Counted from the stretch's first letter, positions 1 through 8,985 are shown. The stretch is 64,000 bases of DNA from Bacteroidota bacterium (GCA_016866335.1 VGMT01000005.1:49962-113961); one strand, 5' to 3'. The notes: generated by a model from the sequence alone, not told the origin. A program made the numbers and translations.

Positions 1-707
1 AGAACCAAGGCCTGTCGGCCGCCCGGAACACTGGATTTGCTCATGCGGCAGATTGGGTTATGCCCCTTGATGCGGACGACGCCTTACCCTCGACGGCGGT
101 GGCAGACCTGCGGGCAGCCATTCATCGCTTCCCAGAATCCGATTTTTTCTTTGGAAATTACAGGATCGTACGCAGCGAAACCGATCAGCAGAGCACCGAT
201 TGCAGTTCAATTGCCGAGGGCGAACAGCATGGTGGAACCCTAAATCCATTCAAACTTACGGAGCACTGGTCTTTGTTGGGAACAAGCCCCTGCCGTAAAA
301 AGGTATGGGAATCTGTGGGGGGCTATGATTTAGCTTTTACCAATACCGTCCAAGACCTTGATTTTTGGAGAAGGGTGTTGTTGAGTGGAGCTCAGGGACG
401 TTGGATAAATCGAGAAATGTACCATTGGTATAGAACTGAAACGGGAATGAACGCTTCCGTCAAAGAAGAAGATTTGTTGCCTTTGCGGATAAAAAGTTTG
501 CCTTTTTACGAAAAATTCAACCCTGCGCTTGCCAAACATTATGCCGATTACTTGTATAGGTATTTCAGCCATAAACGGCTTCGTGAACCCCTTGTCGGCT
601 TACTGAAGGCACATCCCCATTTGTTTAATATTCAAGAAAGGGTTTTGGCCTATGCCATGCCTGTAAAGCCTCTGTATTCCTTGCTTTATCGTTTGTTTAA
701 GCATTAA
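1..707 (+). CDS. Glycosyltransferase family 2 protein, 5' end outside window
   Basis: The reading frame is open from base 3 to the stop at 705-707, so the gene begins upstream and about 234 C-terminal residues are visible. The first residues read NQGLSAARNTGFA followed by MPLDADDA. This is the typical GT2 pair: the nucleotide-sugar site motif (GLSAARN) and the DxD-like metal site (DADD). A GG-Y-D and DLDFWRR stretch follows, as in WcaA-type enzymes that transfer sugars to growing polysaccharides on the cytoplasmic face. It is the first of a run of glycosyltransferases in the same orientation, 25 bases before the next. Donor and acceptor cannot be inferred. The GT2 assignment is firm. Confidence 0.85.
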   Translation, partial: NQGLSAARNTGFAHAADWVMPLDADDALPSTAVADLRAAIHRFPESDFFFGNYRIVRSETDQQSTDCSSIAEGEQHGGTLNPFKLTEHWSLLGTSPCRKKVWESVGGYDLAFTNTVQDLDFWRRVLLSGAQGRWINREMYHWYRTETGMNASVKEEDLLPLRIKSLPFYEKFNPALAKHYADYLYRYFSHKRLREPLVGLLKAHPHLFNIQERVLAYAMPVKPLYSLLYRLFKH

Positions 708-732
708 CTACGGCCAGGAAAGCAAGAAACCC

Positions 733-1731
733 ATGCAAGGCTATCCCAAAATATCTTTGGTAACCCCCTCCTTCAATCAAGGAAAATACCTGGAACAGAC
801 CATAGATTCGGTGCTAAATCAAGGTTACCCCGCCCTTGAATACATGGTAATGGACGGAGGAAGTGCCGACGGAAGCCTAGACATCATAAAAAGGCATGCC
901 GGGCACTTGCATGCCTGGGAGTCGGGGCCAGATGGGGGGCAAAGTCAAGCCATAAATAAGGGGTTGATGCGCAGCACGGGCGATCTGGTGGGCTGGTTAA
1001 ATTCCGACGATTTTTTGGAGCCGGGAGCACTGTTTGCCTGGGCAGAAGCGTTTAAAAGTGCCCCCGAAGCCCTGGCGGTTTGCGGAAAAGTAAAGGTGTG
1101 GGACGAGGACCGTTTTTCTCACCTTCGGGAACCCTCATACCTTGGCGAAACAAGAGCCGAAACCTTGTCAAAAGCAAACATCAATCAAGAGGGAACCCTT
1201 TTTAATGGCCCTCGCGTTAGAGCTCTAGGTGGGGTTCACCCCGCATTTCAGTATGCCATGGATTTAGAATTGTGGTTTAGCCTATTGCTCGAATCCCCTG
1301 AAGCTCCACTACTTAAAATTGAAAATACGGTTTCGAATTTCAGACGCCACCCTCAGGCAAAATCGAGCATTCAAGCCCAAATGCCGGCAGGCAAGTCCAA
1401 CATGTTTGCCGAACGGCTTCTTATTATACAGGCCTTGTCAGAAATTGGCAATCGGGATTCAAAGTCAGATTTGTTCTTAGCCGCAGGTCTAACAAAACCG
1501 TTCCCATATTCCTTAAGGGTTCCCGTTTTTGTTCCGCTTGCCCAAGAAATTACATCCGGCTTTGTTTTTCAACACAGCCTGTATTTAGAAGACATGGGTT
1601 CGAGCAAAGTTTTGCTCCGTTGGCTTTTAAGGAGCAAAAGGTCTTGGAACAAAGCCCAAATGTCAGACTACCGCTTTTTATTGAAAAAGGGTATCATCGA
1701 CATTGTGTTTGGGCGCCCTTTAAAAGGTTGA
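733..1731 (+). CDS. Glycosyltransferase family 2 protein
   Basis: The 332-residue protein starts at ATG 733. It has the GT2 N-terminus KISLVTPSFNQGKYLEQTI, a DGGS motif near residues 41-44, a GGQSQAINKG segment near 68-77 and an NSDDF metal-site motif near 90-94. Known members of this WcaA-like group transfer a sugar from a nucleotide donor to a lipid-linked or polysaccharide acceptor in the cytoplasm. The C-terminal third, about residues 230-332, is not recognised and may contact the membrane or acceptor. Its end touches the next gene, so the two are probably cotranscribed. The exact sugar is unknown. Confidence 0.88.
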   Translation: MQGYPKISLVTPSFNQGKYLEQTIDSVLNQGYPALEYMVMDGGSADGSLDIIKRHAGHLHAWESGPDGGQSQAINKGLMRSTGDLVGWLNSDDFLEPGALFAWAEAFKSAPEALAVCGKVKVWDEDRFSHLREPSYLGETRAETLSKANINQEGTLFNGPRVRALGGVHPAFQYAMDLELWFSLLLESPEAPLLKIENTVSNFRRHPQAKSSIQAQMPAGKSNMFAERLLIIQALSEIGNRDSKSDLFLAAGLTKPFPYSLRVPVFVPLAQEITSGFVFQHSLYLEDMGSSKVLLRWLLRSKRSWNKAQMSDYRFLLKKGIIDIVFGRPLKG

Positions 1732-1760
1732 CAAAAGTGCACCCCAGGTTGTTTTTTTGG

Positions 1761-2846
1761 ATGTTAATATTAAAGCCCAAATGGTTGGCCTGGTGGTTGG
1801 CGGGAAAAGAAAGCGAGGGGCTAACCTACGACAACAGCCCCCCAGAAGGACCAATATTAGCCGAGGCCGAAACCTTGGGGTATAAGCCTTTTGGAATATC
1901 CGATAAGAACCTGCCTTCAAAAACCAGAAACGTTCAGGCTCATAAATACCACGCCGCCTTGGTTTTTTCAGAGGGCTTTTGGATAAGTCGTAAAGGCTTG
2001 GGACGGATAGGACTAAAGCACCCTTCCGAGACCAAAACCCTTAATGGTTTTTACGTTTTGGAAGCAAGGCTCAAAAGAAAAGTACGCCGTATTCATAGCG
2101 GGGTTTTGCTGTACAACCGTTGGTCAAGGAACAATTATTACCATTGGATGACCGAAACCCTGCCTAGGATAAGGGTATGGTCTGTTAGGCCAGAGGCGGC
2201 AAATTATCCCTTGCTAATTCCAAGCTCCTTCCCAGACTTTTGCCTTGAAAGCATAAAGGCAATGGCTCCACACCTTCCGGTTTTTACCTTCTCGGGCGAA
2301 TTAGAACTCCTATTGGTTCAGCGTCTTTTTTTTATTTCTGAACCTTGGGCCGACATCCCAAGTAAAAATTTATTAAGAAAAACCATCGCAGGTCTTTATT
2401 CAAACGTTGAATTTAACAGCAAGCCTGATTTTAAACTTGTTTTTGCCCTTCGAAAGGTTGGGCTTTCTAGATCTATTTTAAACATTTCAGAGGTTAGGGA
2501 TGCCCTTTCCGCAATCCCAGTATACTATGTTGATTTTGACAGTCTGTCTTTTCGTGAGCAACTTTTATTGATTAGAGGAGCAAGGGGCTTGGTTGGATTT
2601 CATGGAGCGAATTTGACCAATCTGATGTTTTTGCCAGAAGGAGGGCATGTGGTTGAAATTAGCTTCCCATTTTTGCAGGCCTCACCTTGGAACCGATTTT
2701 GCTACCAACATTTGGCGCAGGCCTGTGGCTTAGATTACACTTTGTTTTTGAATGCCAATACCACAGAAGAGAGCATGGATGGCCCCGTATGGCTGGACGG
2801 GCCTAAATTGGCATCGGTTTTGGCTTCAAGATTGCAAAATGCTTGA
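1761..2846 (+). CDS. Glycosyltransferase family 61 protein
   Basis: The protein has 361 residues from ATG 1761. A TTG at 1728, overlapping the previous stop (TTGA), would add 11 residues and is a real alternative. Two GT61 (DUF563) landmarks are visible: YHWMTETLPRIR in the middle and GFHGANLTNLMFLPEG near the C-terminus. Other members act on polysaccharide or glycan acceptors. A second intact GT61 gene (8986) and a broken one (5252) lie in the same locus, so the family has expanded here. It overlaps the next gene by 8 bases, suggesting translational coupling. Family confidence is high; start confidence is moderate. Confidence 0.82.
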   Translation: MLILKPKWLAWWLAGKESEGLTYDNSPPEGPILAEAETLGYKPFGISDKNLPSKTRNVQAHKYHAALVFSEGFWISRKGLGRIGLKHPSETKTLNGFYVLEARLKRKVRRIHSGVLLYNRWSRNNYYHWMTETLPRIRVWSVRPEAANYPLLIPSSFPDFCLESIKAMAPHLPVFTFSGELELLLVQRLFFISEPWADIPSKNLLRKTIAGLYSNVEFNSKPDFKLVFALRKVGLSRSILNISEVRDALSAIPVYYVDFDSLSFREQLLLIRGARGLVGFHGANLTNLMFLPEGGHVVEISFPFLQASPWNRFCYQHLAQACGLDYTLFLNANTTEESMDGPVWLDGPKLASVLASRLQNA

Positions 2847-3795
2847 ACCTTTTTTTTCAATTGTCATCCCATTTTACAACCGAGCTGCGACATTAAGCCG
2901 AGCTATTGGGTCGGTACAAGCACAAACATTTTCAAACTGGGAACTAATATTGGTTGACGACGCTTCTACCGATGGTTCGCTTTCGATTGCTGCATTGGCG
3001 GCCCAAGCCGACCAACGCATTCGGGTGTTCGCAAATACGGTCAACCAGGAGCGTTGCCGCAGCAGAAATAGAGGAATAAAAGAGGCCAAAGGTAAATATG
3101 TTTGTTTTTTGGACAGCGACGACTACCACCTACCTGAACACTTGAGCTTTTTGTATAATCATTTGCATAATCTGGGTTATCCCGAGGCATTTTTATTTAC
3201 AAAAGCATGGAATGAAGATGCACAGGGGAATACCGAAGAGAGATTCTGCCCTGATTTTAATGGAATTGATCCATACAGGTATTTTATTTTATATACCGTT
3301 AATCCTCAAAGGTGGTGTGTGCATGCCCGCATTTTTAAAGAGGTTCAATTTGAACCTGAAATTCCCATTTGCGAAGATATGGATACCGCCTTGCGTATTT
3401 TGAACCGAGGTACGCCCATTTACGAAATGAAAGAAAGGACAACCGTGTACGTAGCCTATCCAGATAGCTTTACTTGGGGCGATCCCCAAAAATGGCAAAG
3501 AGAGCTGGATGCCCTACATTCCATCTTCGCCCGGAAGGAGTTTCAATCTAAATTACCCACGGACGCTTGCCGCCTTCGCAAAAGCGCTTGCTACTACCAT
3601 TTAGCAATTGAAAGCTGGAAGCAAAAAAAGCCTGTTGATTTTTATAAACGAGCGTTTTTGTCTTTTATATTGTGTCCGAATGGGTACAACGGAAAAACAA
3701 ACAAACAACTTTTGGTTATGGCCCTGTATGTTTTTCCGGGCATAGGGCCGGTACTGCAAAAAACAGTGAAACTTGCAAAGGCCGCTCACGCTTAA
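2839..3795 (+). CDS. Glycosyltransferase family 2 protein
   Basis: The 318-residue protein starts at ATG 2839, inside the end of the preceding gene. A longer in-frame extension exists but would overlap that gene by about 95 bases, so this start is preferred. Motifs are FFSIVIPFYNRAATL at the N-terminus, DDASTDGS, SRNRGIKEAKG and FLDSDDYH, together a complete GT2 catalytic domain. The remainder, from about residue 200, is less conserved. It closes the first run of four glycosyltransferases; a 123-base gap follows before the ABC transporter gene. It resembles the GT2 gene at 10701 in layout, with a DSDD motif and a similar C-terminal half. Sugar specificity is unknown. Confidence 0.88.
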   Translation: MLEPFFSIVIPFYNRAATLSRAIGSVQAQTFSNWELILVDDASTDGSLSIAALAAQADQRIRVFANTVNQERCRSRNRGIKEAKGKYVCFLDSDDYHLPEHLSFLYNHLHNLGYPEAFLFTKAWNEDAQGNTEERFCPDFNGIDPYRYFILYTVNPQRWCVHARIFKEVQFEPEIPICEDMDTALRILNRGTPIYEMKERTTVYVAYPDSFTWGDPQKWQRELDALHSIFARKEFQSKLPTDACRLRKSACYYHLAIESWKQKKPVDFYKRAFLSFILCPNGYNGKTNKQLLVMALYVFPGIGPVLQKTVKLAKAAHA

Positions 3796-3820
3796 CCAGA
3801 GTCCCGCTGCGGCCTTGGTT
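3794..3820 (+). terminator. Possible hairpin after the GT2 gene
   Basis: AACCAGAG and CCTTGGTT can pair with one mismatch around an inner CCGC-T-GCGG stem. The hairpin ends just after the stop of the GT2 gene and is followed by CATTTTTAAA rather than a clean T-run. It may be a weak terminator or processing hairpin separating the first glycosyltransferase run from the ABC ATPase gene. Confidence 0.3.
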
Positions 3821-3918
3821 CATTTTTAAATGAATTGATAAAATTGACAGCCCAATCAAAAAACAACTAAAATCACCCCATCACCTTTAAGCCTTCCAGA
3901 AATAAGGCATTTAAATAA

Positions 3919-5199
3919 ATGAAACCTGCATTAAAAATTTCTAATCTATCAAAACAATACAGATTGGGGTCAGTTGGGGAATCAAGCTTAAAAGATGATG
4001 TGATGCAGCTTTGGGCCAGAATCCAAGGTGCACCCAATCCCTTTTTAAATAAGGGTGATCGCAACGACCGAAGCATTAGAGGGGAGGATGCATATGTTTG
4101 GGCTTTAAAAGACATCAACTTAACTGTTAATCCAGGTGAAATTTTGGGCCTGATAGGAAAAAACGGCGCAGGAAAAAGTACCCTTTTGAAAATTCTAAGC
4201 CGAATTACCGCTCCCAGTACAGGTAAAATTGAAGTCAATGGGCGCATGGCATCTTTGCTGGAAGTAGGTACCGGTTTTCACCCTGAATTAACGGGTCGGG
4301 AAAACATTTATTTAAATGGGGCAATTTTAGGCATGCGCAGGACTGAAATCAACCGAAAGTTGGACGAGATTATTGAATTTTCTGGGGTGGAAAGGTACAT
4401 TGACACTCCCGTAAAACGCTACAGCAGTGGAATGTACGTTCGTTTGGCTTTTGCCGTGGCAGCCCATTTAGAACCCGAAATTTTGGTGGTTGATGAGGTG
4501 TTGGCGGTTGGGGATATCGAATTTCAAAAAAAATGCCTCCAAAAAATGGATTCGGTTGCATCGGCCCAAGGAAGAACTATTTTGCTGGTAACCCACAACA
4601 TGCGCGCACTTGCCAGCATTTGCAAAAAGGCAGTTGTACTTGAACAAGGTACGATTCGATTTGTTGGCTCAGCTCCTGAAGCCGTTTCAATATATGAAAA
4701 ATCCAGTATCTCGATACCTCAAAATGCCCTGGCTGAATGTTATGTTGAAGGACTTTTTCGGGTTTTGGATGTTTCTATTTACAACCTACCCCCAAAACAA
4801 GGCTATGCAGGTGTTTTGCTCGACAACGCACCCATACAAATTGCGTTGAGGTTCGAACTGCTCGACAGCCGCCCAGAACAGTTTACCCTGATGTTTCATC
4901 TCTTGGATGTCAACTCGAATGCCGTGTTTTCTTTTTCGCCAACCTACTTTGATTCTATGGTGTTTATTCAAGGCCGGCAGGAACTGAAATGCACAATACC
5001 TTCAGAGTTTCTAAATTCAGGAACCTACAGTATTCTGCTTTTGCTTATGAAAAACGAAACAACCCCTCTATTAAGAACGGAAAATCTCCTGTATTTTGAT
5101 TTGATTCCAGGGGGGCGACCGTTGGGGAAAAACGACATCGCCCAGCCAGGCCATGTACGGCCTAAATTCGACTGGGATTTAACTGCCGACTTAATCTAA
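3919..5199 (+). CDS. Wzt-like polysaccharide ABC exporter, ATPase subunit with C-terminal glycan-binding domain
   Basis: The 426-residue protein has Walker A GKNGAGKST at residues 80-88, the signature YSSGM at 168-172, Walker B ILVVDEV at 188-194 and an H-loop in LVTHNM. The sequence EVGTGFHPELTGRENI is typical of the Wzt/TagH/KpsT polysaccharide exporters. Residues from about 255 on form an extra beta-rich domain, as in Wzt proteins that recognise the end of the O-antigen before export. It would pair with a Wzm-type permease to move a finished lipid-linked glycan across the inner membrane. No permease gene is in the window; it probably lies upstream. The ATPase call is certain; the glycan-binding role of the C-terminal part is inferred from the family. 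Confidence 0.92.
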   Translation: MKPALKISNLSKQYRLGSVGESSLKDDVMQLWARIQGAPNPFLNKGDRNDRSIRGEDAYVWALKDINLTVNPGEILGLIGKNGAGKSTLLKILSRITAPSTGKIEVNGRMASLLEVGTGFHPELTGRENIYLNGAILGMRRTEINRKLDEIIEFSGVERYIDTPVKRYSSGMYVRLAFAVAAHLEPEILVVDEVLAVGDIEFQKKCLQKMDSVASAQGRTILLVTHNMRALASICKKAVVLEQGTIRFVGSAPEAVSIYEKSSISIPQNALAECYVEGLFRVLDVSIYNLPPKQGYAGVLLDNAPIQIALRFELLDSRPEQFTLMFHLLDVNSNAVFSFSPTYFDSMVFIQGRQELKCTIPSEFLNSGTYSILLLLMKNETTPLLRTENLLYFDLIPGGRPLGKNDIAQPGHVRPKFDWDLTADLI

Positions 5200-5251
5200 A
5201 TTTAGCTTGCTTGGAGGTGAATTAATTTTCTGCCAATCTCATCTAAAACCA

Positions 5252-5785
5252 ATGCCCCCCCTCAAGGTTGTATTACCTGAACCCCATTTTGTTGATCCCG
5301 ATGTGTTGGGATTTGTCAACAAATATCCCTCTTACCAGCTACCCCAACCAAGAATGTCAACCGAGTCAAACGTGTTCGTTTCCCATTACGGGTTGGTTTC
5401 AAAATACGGTTGGCTAAACAGGCACTGCATGCCCAACCTGTTCCCGCCCAACGACATTTCTCAATTTTGGTCTTTTCAAAAAAAAGTTGCCTTTCAAGAA
5501 GCCGTTTGCCGATTCGGCAGCAGCCTTAAAGTGAAAAACCTGGGACCAGCGCATTCCTATCTGCTGATTCACCACAAATGGTTCGGGTATTTTTTTTGGA
5601 TGACCTGCTACATGCCCCGGTTGCTTATTTGCATTGTTGGGCCTCCCCCCGAAATTGGAGTACTAATTTCGTTGTGGCAACAAAGCGTAGGGCTCATTTT
5701 ATCTATCCCGCTTGGTTTGTATGGCACTTGGCGCAACAGAGCATTTTTTACATTTCGAAGTATAATAACCGCTTCCCGACCCTAG
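5252..5785 (+). pseudogene. Broken GT61 glycosyltransferase gene (frameshifted, 3' truncated)
   Basis: The frame from ATG 5252 gives residues aligning by eye with the intact GT61 protein encoded at 8986. YLLIHHKWFGYFFWMTCYMPRLL here corresponds to YLLVHSPWFSYYFWITECLPRIL there. After about base 5620 the similarity ends in this frame. It resumes in the next frame with HFIYPAWF, matching HLIYPEVW of the intact gene, so a frameshift lies between about 5610 and 5690. The catalytic C-terminal half (the GANLTN-type region) is missing, and at about 5785 the sequence passes into a GC-rich dispersed repeat. I infer a decayed paralogue whose 3' end was lost when, or before, the repeat arrived. Confidence 0.72.
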
Positions 5786-5935
5786 CGCCCCCGATTGCAG
5801 TGGAAAGCCCGCAGGGCTTGGGCGGCAGGGACGGGCAGCGGGCGTAGGCGACTTTAGGAGCCCACGCAGCGCTCCCCGGCCCCCGACCAAGACCGAGGAC
5901 TTGCAACGGAAAGCGGGATAGGCGCCCAAAAAACA
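5785..5935 (+). repeat. Dispersed intergenic hairpin element, copy 1
   Basis: This is the most divergent of seven related elements. It keeps the central motif GGCGACTTTAGGAGCC (5848-5863), the right-hand segment GAGGACTTGCAACGGAAAGC and the terminal GCGCCCAAAAAAC. The left end carries GGCGGCAGGGA. It separates the broken GT61 gene from the next GT2 gene. The arm pairing is poorer than in the other copies. Confidence 0.65.
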
Positions 5936-5941
5936 AAGCCA

Positions 5942-6736
5942 ATGTTTAGTATGCCATCGGTAACGGTTGTTGTTCCTTGTTTTAATGCAGGTGGACTGCT
6001 GCAAGAAACGCTGAATAGCATTTTGCCTGCGCTGGACCAGGGCATGGAGGTGGTGGTGGTAAACGATGGGTCGACCGACCTTGAAACCTTAACAATTCTG
6101 CAAAATATAGACCCTAGAATGCGGGTGATGCATACCCCCAATCGAGGTCTAGCAGCAGCAAGAAACACGGGCATACGCGCAGCAAAAGGACGCTACATTT
6201 TCCCTTTGGATGCCGACGATTTGGCTCACCTTCCATTCTTAAATTCTGCCCAAACCCTGCTTGATGCTAAGCCCGATTTCGATATTGTGGCAGGCGATTA
6301 TGAAAAATTTGGAGCGGAACAGGGGCGCGTACATTGCCGCTGGGATCCCGCGCGTCAATGGTATGTGAATGGAATTACCGCCAGCTGCATGTTTAGAAAA
6401 TCGGTTTGGGAAACCTCCGGCGGATACGACGAAACCATGAACGAGGGCTATGAAGATTGGGAGTTTTGGTTGTCCGCATTGGCCTCAGGCAAAAAAGTGG
6501 TAAAATTAGATGAGCTTGCTTTTTTTTACCGCATACGGCCAAACAGTATGGTTCGAAGTATGACCTCGACACAGCATGAACGCTTGCTGGCCTACATGCA
6601 CCAAAAACACCATGCTGCGTTTTTGAAGCAATACATAGGGCAGATAAACGCTTTGCAAGCGCTTCGAACCGATTACCGATTGCTGGGTCAGGCCATGCTG
6701 AGCTTAGTTATGCGCAAATTGGGATTGAGAAAATGA
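5942..6736 (+). CDS. Glycosyltransferase family 2 protein
   Basis: The 264-residue protein begins at ATG 5942, with a second possible start at 5951. It has VTVVVPCFNAGGLL at the N-terminus, NDGSTD, GLAAARNTGIRAAKG and FPLDADDLAHL, a complete GT2-A catalytic core. FRKSVWETSGGYDETM and YEDWEFW follow, as in the partial gene at the window start, so the two are probably paralogues. It begins seven bases after the dispersed repeat. Its stop overlaps a small coupled reading frame (ATGA). The donor sugar cannot be read from the sequence. Confidence 0.88.
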   Translation: MFSMPSVTVVVPCFNAGGLLQETLNSILPALDQGMEVVVVNDGSTDLETLTILQNIDPRMRVMHTPNRGLAAARNTGIRAAKGRYIFPLDADDLAHLPFLNSAQTLLDAKPDFDIVAGDYEKFGAEQGRVHCRWDPARQWYVNGITASCMFRKSVWETSGGYDETMNEGYEDWEFWLSALASGKKVVKLDELAFFYRIRPNSMVRSMTSTQHERLLAYMHQKHHAAFLKQYIGQINALQALRTDYRLLGQAMLSLVMRKLGLRK

Positions 6737-6846
6737 GCAGAATGGAAGATCCGCTTAGCCCAATGGGCTTACAGAATTTCCTAGGTTGGGATGAAAAGCA
6801 GAAATACAGCCGAACCGTGATTCTGCTCAACAATATGCAACCGTGA
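6733..6846 (+). CDS. Small 37-residue reading frame coupled to both neighbours
   Basis: A 37-codon frame starts with an ATGA overlap on the stop of the GT2 gene and ends in a GTGA overlap with the start of the next GT2 gene. It therefore fills the 106-base gap exactly. The peptide begins MSRMEDPLSPMGLQNF and contains many polar residues; no signal peptide, membrane segment or known motif is visible. It could be a genuine small protein, a translational bridge that keeps ribosomes on the message, or the remnant of a deleted gene. The overlap arrangement is the only evidence for it. Confidence 0.4.
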   Translation: MSRMEDPLSPMGLQNFLGWDEKQKYSRTVILLNNMQP

Positions 6847-7814
6847 AGGTCGCCGTCGTTGTGTTGAACTGGAATAAGTCGGCCCTAACGCTTCGGGCTG
6901 TGCATTCGCTGTTGGCTTCGGTTGCCAAGGCCAAGCTTTGGGTGGTGGTGGTGGACAACCACAGCGCCAATTCAGAACGCCAAGCCTTGGAAAAGGGCTT
7001 GCCGGCCCAGGTGGTTTACATTCCATCTAAAGAAAACCTAGGTTATGCCGCGGGCAATCGCTTGGGGGTAGATTGGGCCTTACAGCAGGGGGCCGATGCA
7101 ATCTGGATTTTGAACAACGATGCCTATGTGCACCCCGACACACTTTCTTTGCTGCTGCAGGGGGTGGAGCGCTGGAAAGACCCGGCGATTTTTTCGCATA
7201 CCACCCTGATAAGCGAAAATCCCGATCGAATTCACTATTCGGGCAGCTATGGGCCAGAGGAAAGTCCCGACCCCGGCTTTCCTTACGACCGCCGAAAGGG
7301 AGAATTGCTGTCCGATTGCAAAAACGCCTTGAAAGACAAGCCCGCGACCATATTTGGGCATTCCTTGTTTATACCCACGGGCATTATTCAAGCCCATGGC
7401 TTTATGGACCCCGACTTCTTTTTGTATTTTGAGGAAACGGAATACTTGTGGAGGTTGCGGAGGCAGGGGGTAGAGACGGTCTATTTGGCCGAGCCAGTTT
7501 GCGTGCACGAGGGCACGGCATCAAAAAAAGATGCGTCGGGCGCCGTGGATGCCGAAATAGCCCGTGTTCTAGGCTATTACTACGAACGCAACCGCTGGTA
7601 TTTCTTGCGCCTGAAAGGCAAGGCCAAGCGGGCAGATGTGGTGCGCCGTGCAGGAGGAATAGGGGCCTTGGCCCTGTATTTTATGAGGAATTTCAAACCG
7701 CCTAAACCAGAGCAGGCTCGAACCTTGTATTATCAAAACCTGGCCATGTGGCATGCTTGGTGGGGAGTGCGGGGGAGGAAGGTTTTGCCACAACCCAGTG
7801 TTGTTCTTTATTAA
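6843..7814 (+). CDS. Glycosyltransferase family 2 protein, rhamnosyltransferase-like
   Basis: The 323-residue protein starts at GTG 6843, supported by the GTGA overlap with the preceding small frame and by VAVVVLNWNKSALT beginning at once. Motifs are VVDNHSAN, KENLGYAAGN, WILNNDAYV (the metal site) and FFLYFEETEYLWRLR. This pattern is typical of WbbL/rhamnosyltransferase-type GT2 enzymes, in which an E-E/D-x-D pair near the C-terminal end of the catalytic domain follows FFLYFE. It acts in cytoplasmic assembly of a glycan. The next gene begins directly after its stop. Rhamnose as donor is only a family-level guess. Confidence 0.87.
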   Translation: MKVAVVVLNWNKSALTLRAVHSLLASVAKAKLWVVVVDNHSANSERQALEKGLPAQVVYIPSKENLGYAAGNRLGVDWALQQGADAIWILNNDAYVHPDTLSLLLQGVERWKDPAIFSHTTLISENPDRIHYSGSYGPEESPDPGFPYDRRKGELLSDCKNALKDKPATIFGHSLFIPTGIIQAHGFMDPDFFLYFEETEYLWRLRRQGVETVYLAEPVCVHEGTASKKDASGAVDAEIARVLGYYYERNRWYFLRLKGKAKRADVVRRAGGIGALALYFMRNFKPPKPEQARTLYYQNLAMWHAWWGVRGRKVLPQPSVVLY

Positions 7815-8939
7815 ATGACTTTTATGGCGGCTCCAACCATTGTAATTCTAATACCCTCCTTAACTTTAGGAGGTGCCGAAAAGCAAGCTTTATTGTTGGC
7901 TCAGAGCTTGGTTCGGCATAACGTGGGCAAGCCCATTGTGGTTGGAATTGGCAAGCCGGGTCAATTAGAGGGTAAATTAAAAGAGAAAGGCATAGAAGGA
8001 ATATCCCTAAATATGGGTTTTGGGTTCCAGCTATCTAGGCGAAAAATGTGGATGAGGGCTTGGCAATTCAGAAGGAAAATCAGGGCCTTAAATCCAGACC
8101 TGGTTGTTCCGCTTACGTTTTGGCCAAATGTATTGGGCGCATTTTCATGCTTAGGTCCAGGTTCTGCCGTTTGCATGTGGAATCAACGCTCTGTGGAGGC
8201 CACTTTGGCCTACTCTTTATTGGAACGCTTATCTAAACATTCGGTTGCTTTGTATTCAGGCAATAGTCAAACCACGGCAGCCTTTATTCAACAGCGTCAC
8301 CATTTGCCATCAAGAAATAAGGTAACCGTTTTACCCAACCTAATCTCAACCGAATCGTTTGGGCACGAAATAGGAATTTTGAAATCCAACAACGGCCCCC
8401 GAGTTCTAATGATGGCCAATTTTTTCCCCGGCAAACGGCAAGACTTGGTTCTAAAAGGCCTAAAAATCTGGGAAGATACCCACCCCGATAAGGGTATAGA
8501 ATTGGTTTTTTCAGGAAAAGCTCCTGGGGGGTATTTCGTTGAACAAATTAAGGCCTTGGCATTTGATTTAAACCTAAAATCAAAGGTTGCATTCTGCCAA
8601 TTTTCATCGTTGGAAGAGGCTTTGGAAATGGGCATAGATATAGGATTGCTGGCTACCGATTCAGAAGGGTATTCCAACAGCATTATGGAGTATATGGAAG
8701 CAGGACTGCCCGTTTTGGTTTCAGATATTCCTGCCAATCGTGAGGTCTTGGGCGCTCAATTAGATAATCAGTTGTTTGGCCCAAGCCCCGAAGAGTTTGC
8801 CTCCGCCCTTCAAAATTTAATCGAAAAAAAGGAAAGTTGGAGCTCTATGGGGCAAGCGAATAGAGCAGATTTGCTGGCTCGACATTGGGAAAAAGCAGAA
8901 CAAACATGGATTCAAACCATCCAGAATGTACTTAAATAA
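7815..8939 (+). CDS. Glycosyltransferase family 4 protein
   Basis: The 374-residue GT-B enzyme starts at ATG 7815, immediately after the preceding stop; ATG 7824 is an alternative. The N-terminal Rossmann domain carries the loop LTLGGAEKQAL. The C-terminal domain carries RVLMMANFFPGKRQD and the acidic donor-site segment EGYSNSIMEYMEAGLPVLV, the E-x7-E-like motif of GT4. It is a retaining glycosyltransferase acting on nucleotide-sugar donors in the cytoplasm. Coupled position within the run of glycosyltransferases supports a role in the same glycan. Specificity is unknown. Confidence 0.88.
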   Translation: MTFMAAPTIVILIPSLTLGGAEKQALLLAQSLVRHNVGKPIVVGIGKPGQLEGKLKEKGIEGISLNMGFGFQLSRRKMWMRAWQFRRKIRALNPDLVVPLTFWPNVLGAFSCLGPGSAVCMWNQRSVEATLAYSLLERLSKHSVALYSGNSQTTAAFIQQRHHLPSRNKVTVLPNLISTESFGHEIGILKSNNGPRVLMMANFFPGKRQDLVLKGLKIWEDTHPDKGIELVFSGKAPGGYFVEQIKALAFDLNLKSKVAFCQFSSLEEALEMGIDIGLLATDSEGYSNSIMEYMEAGLPVLVSDIPANREVLGAQLDNQLFGPSPEEFASALQNLIEKKESWSSMGQANRADLLARHWEKAEQTWIQTIQNVLK

Positions 8940-8985
8940 GCCTTGCATGCATTGCGGCGACCAACACATCTGATTCTAAACTTAA

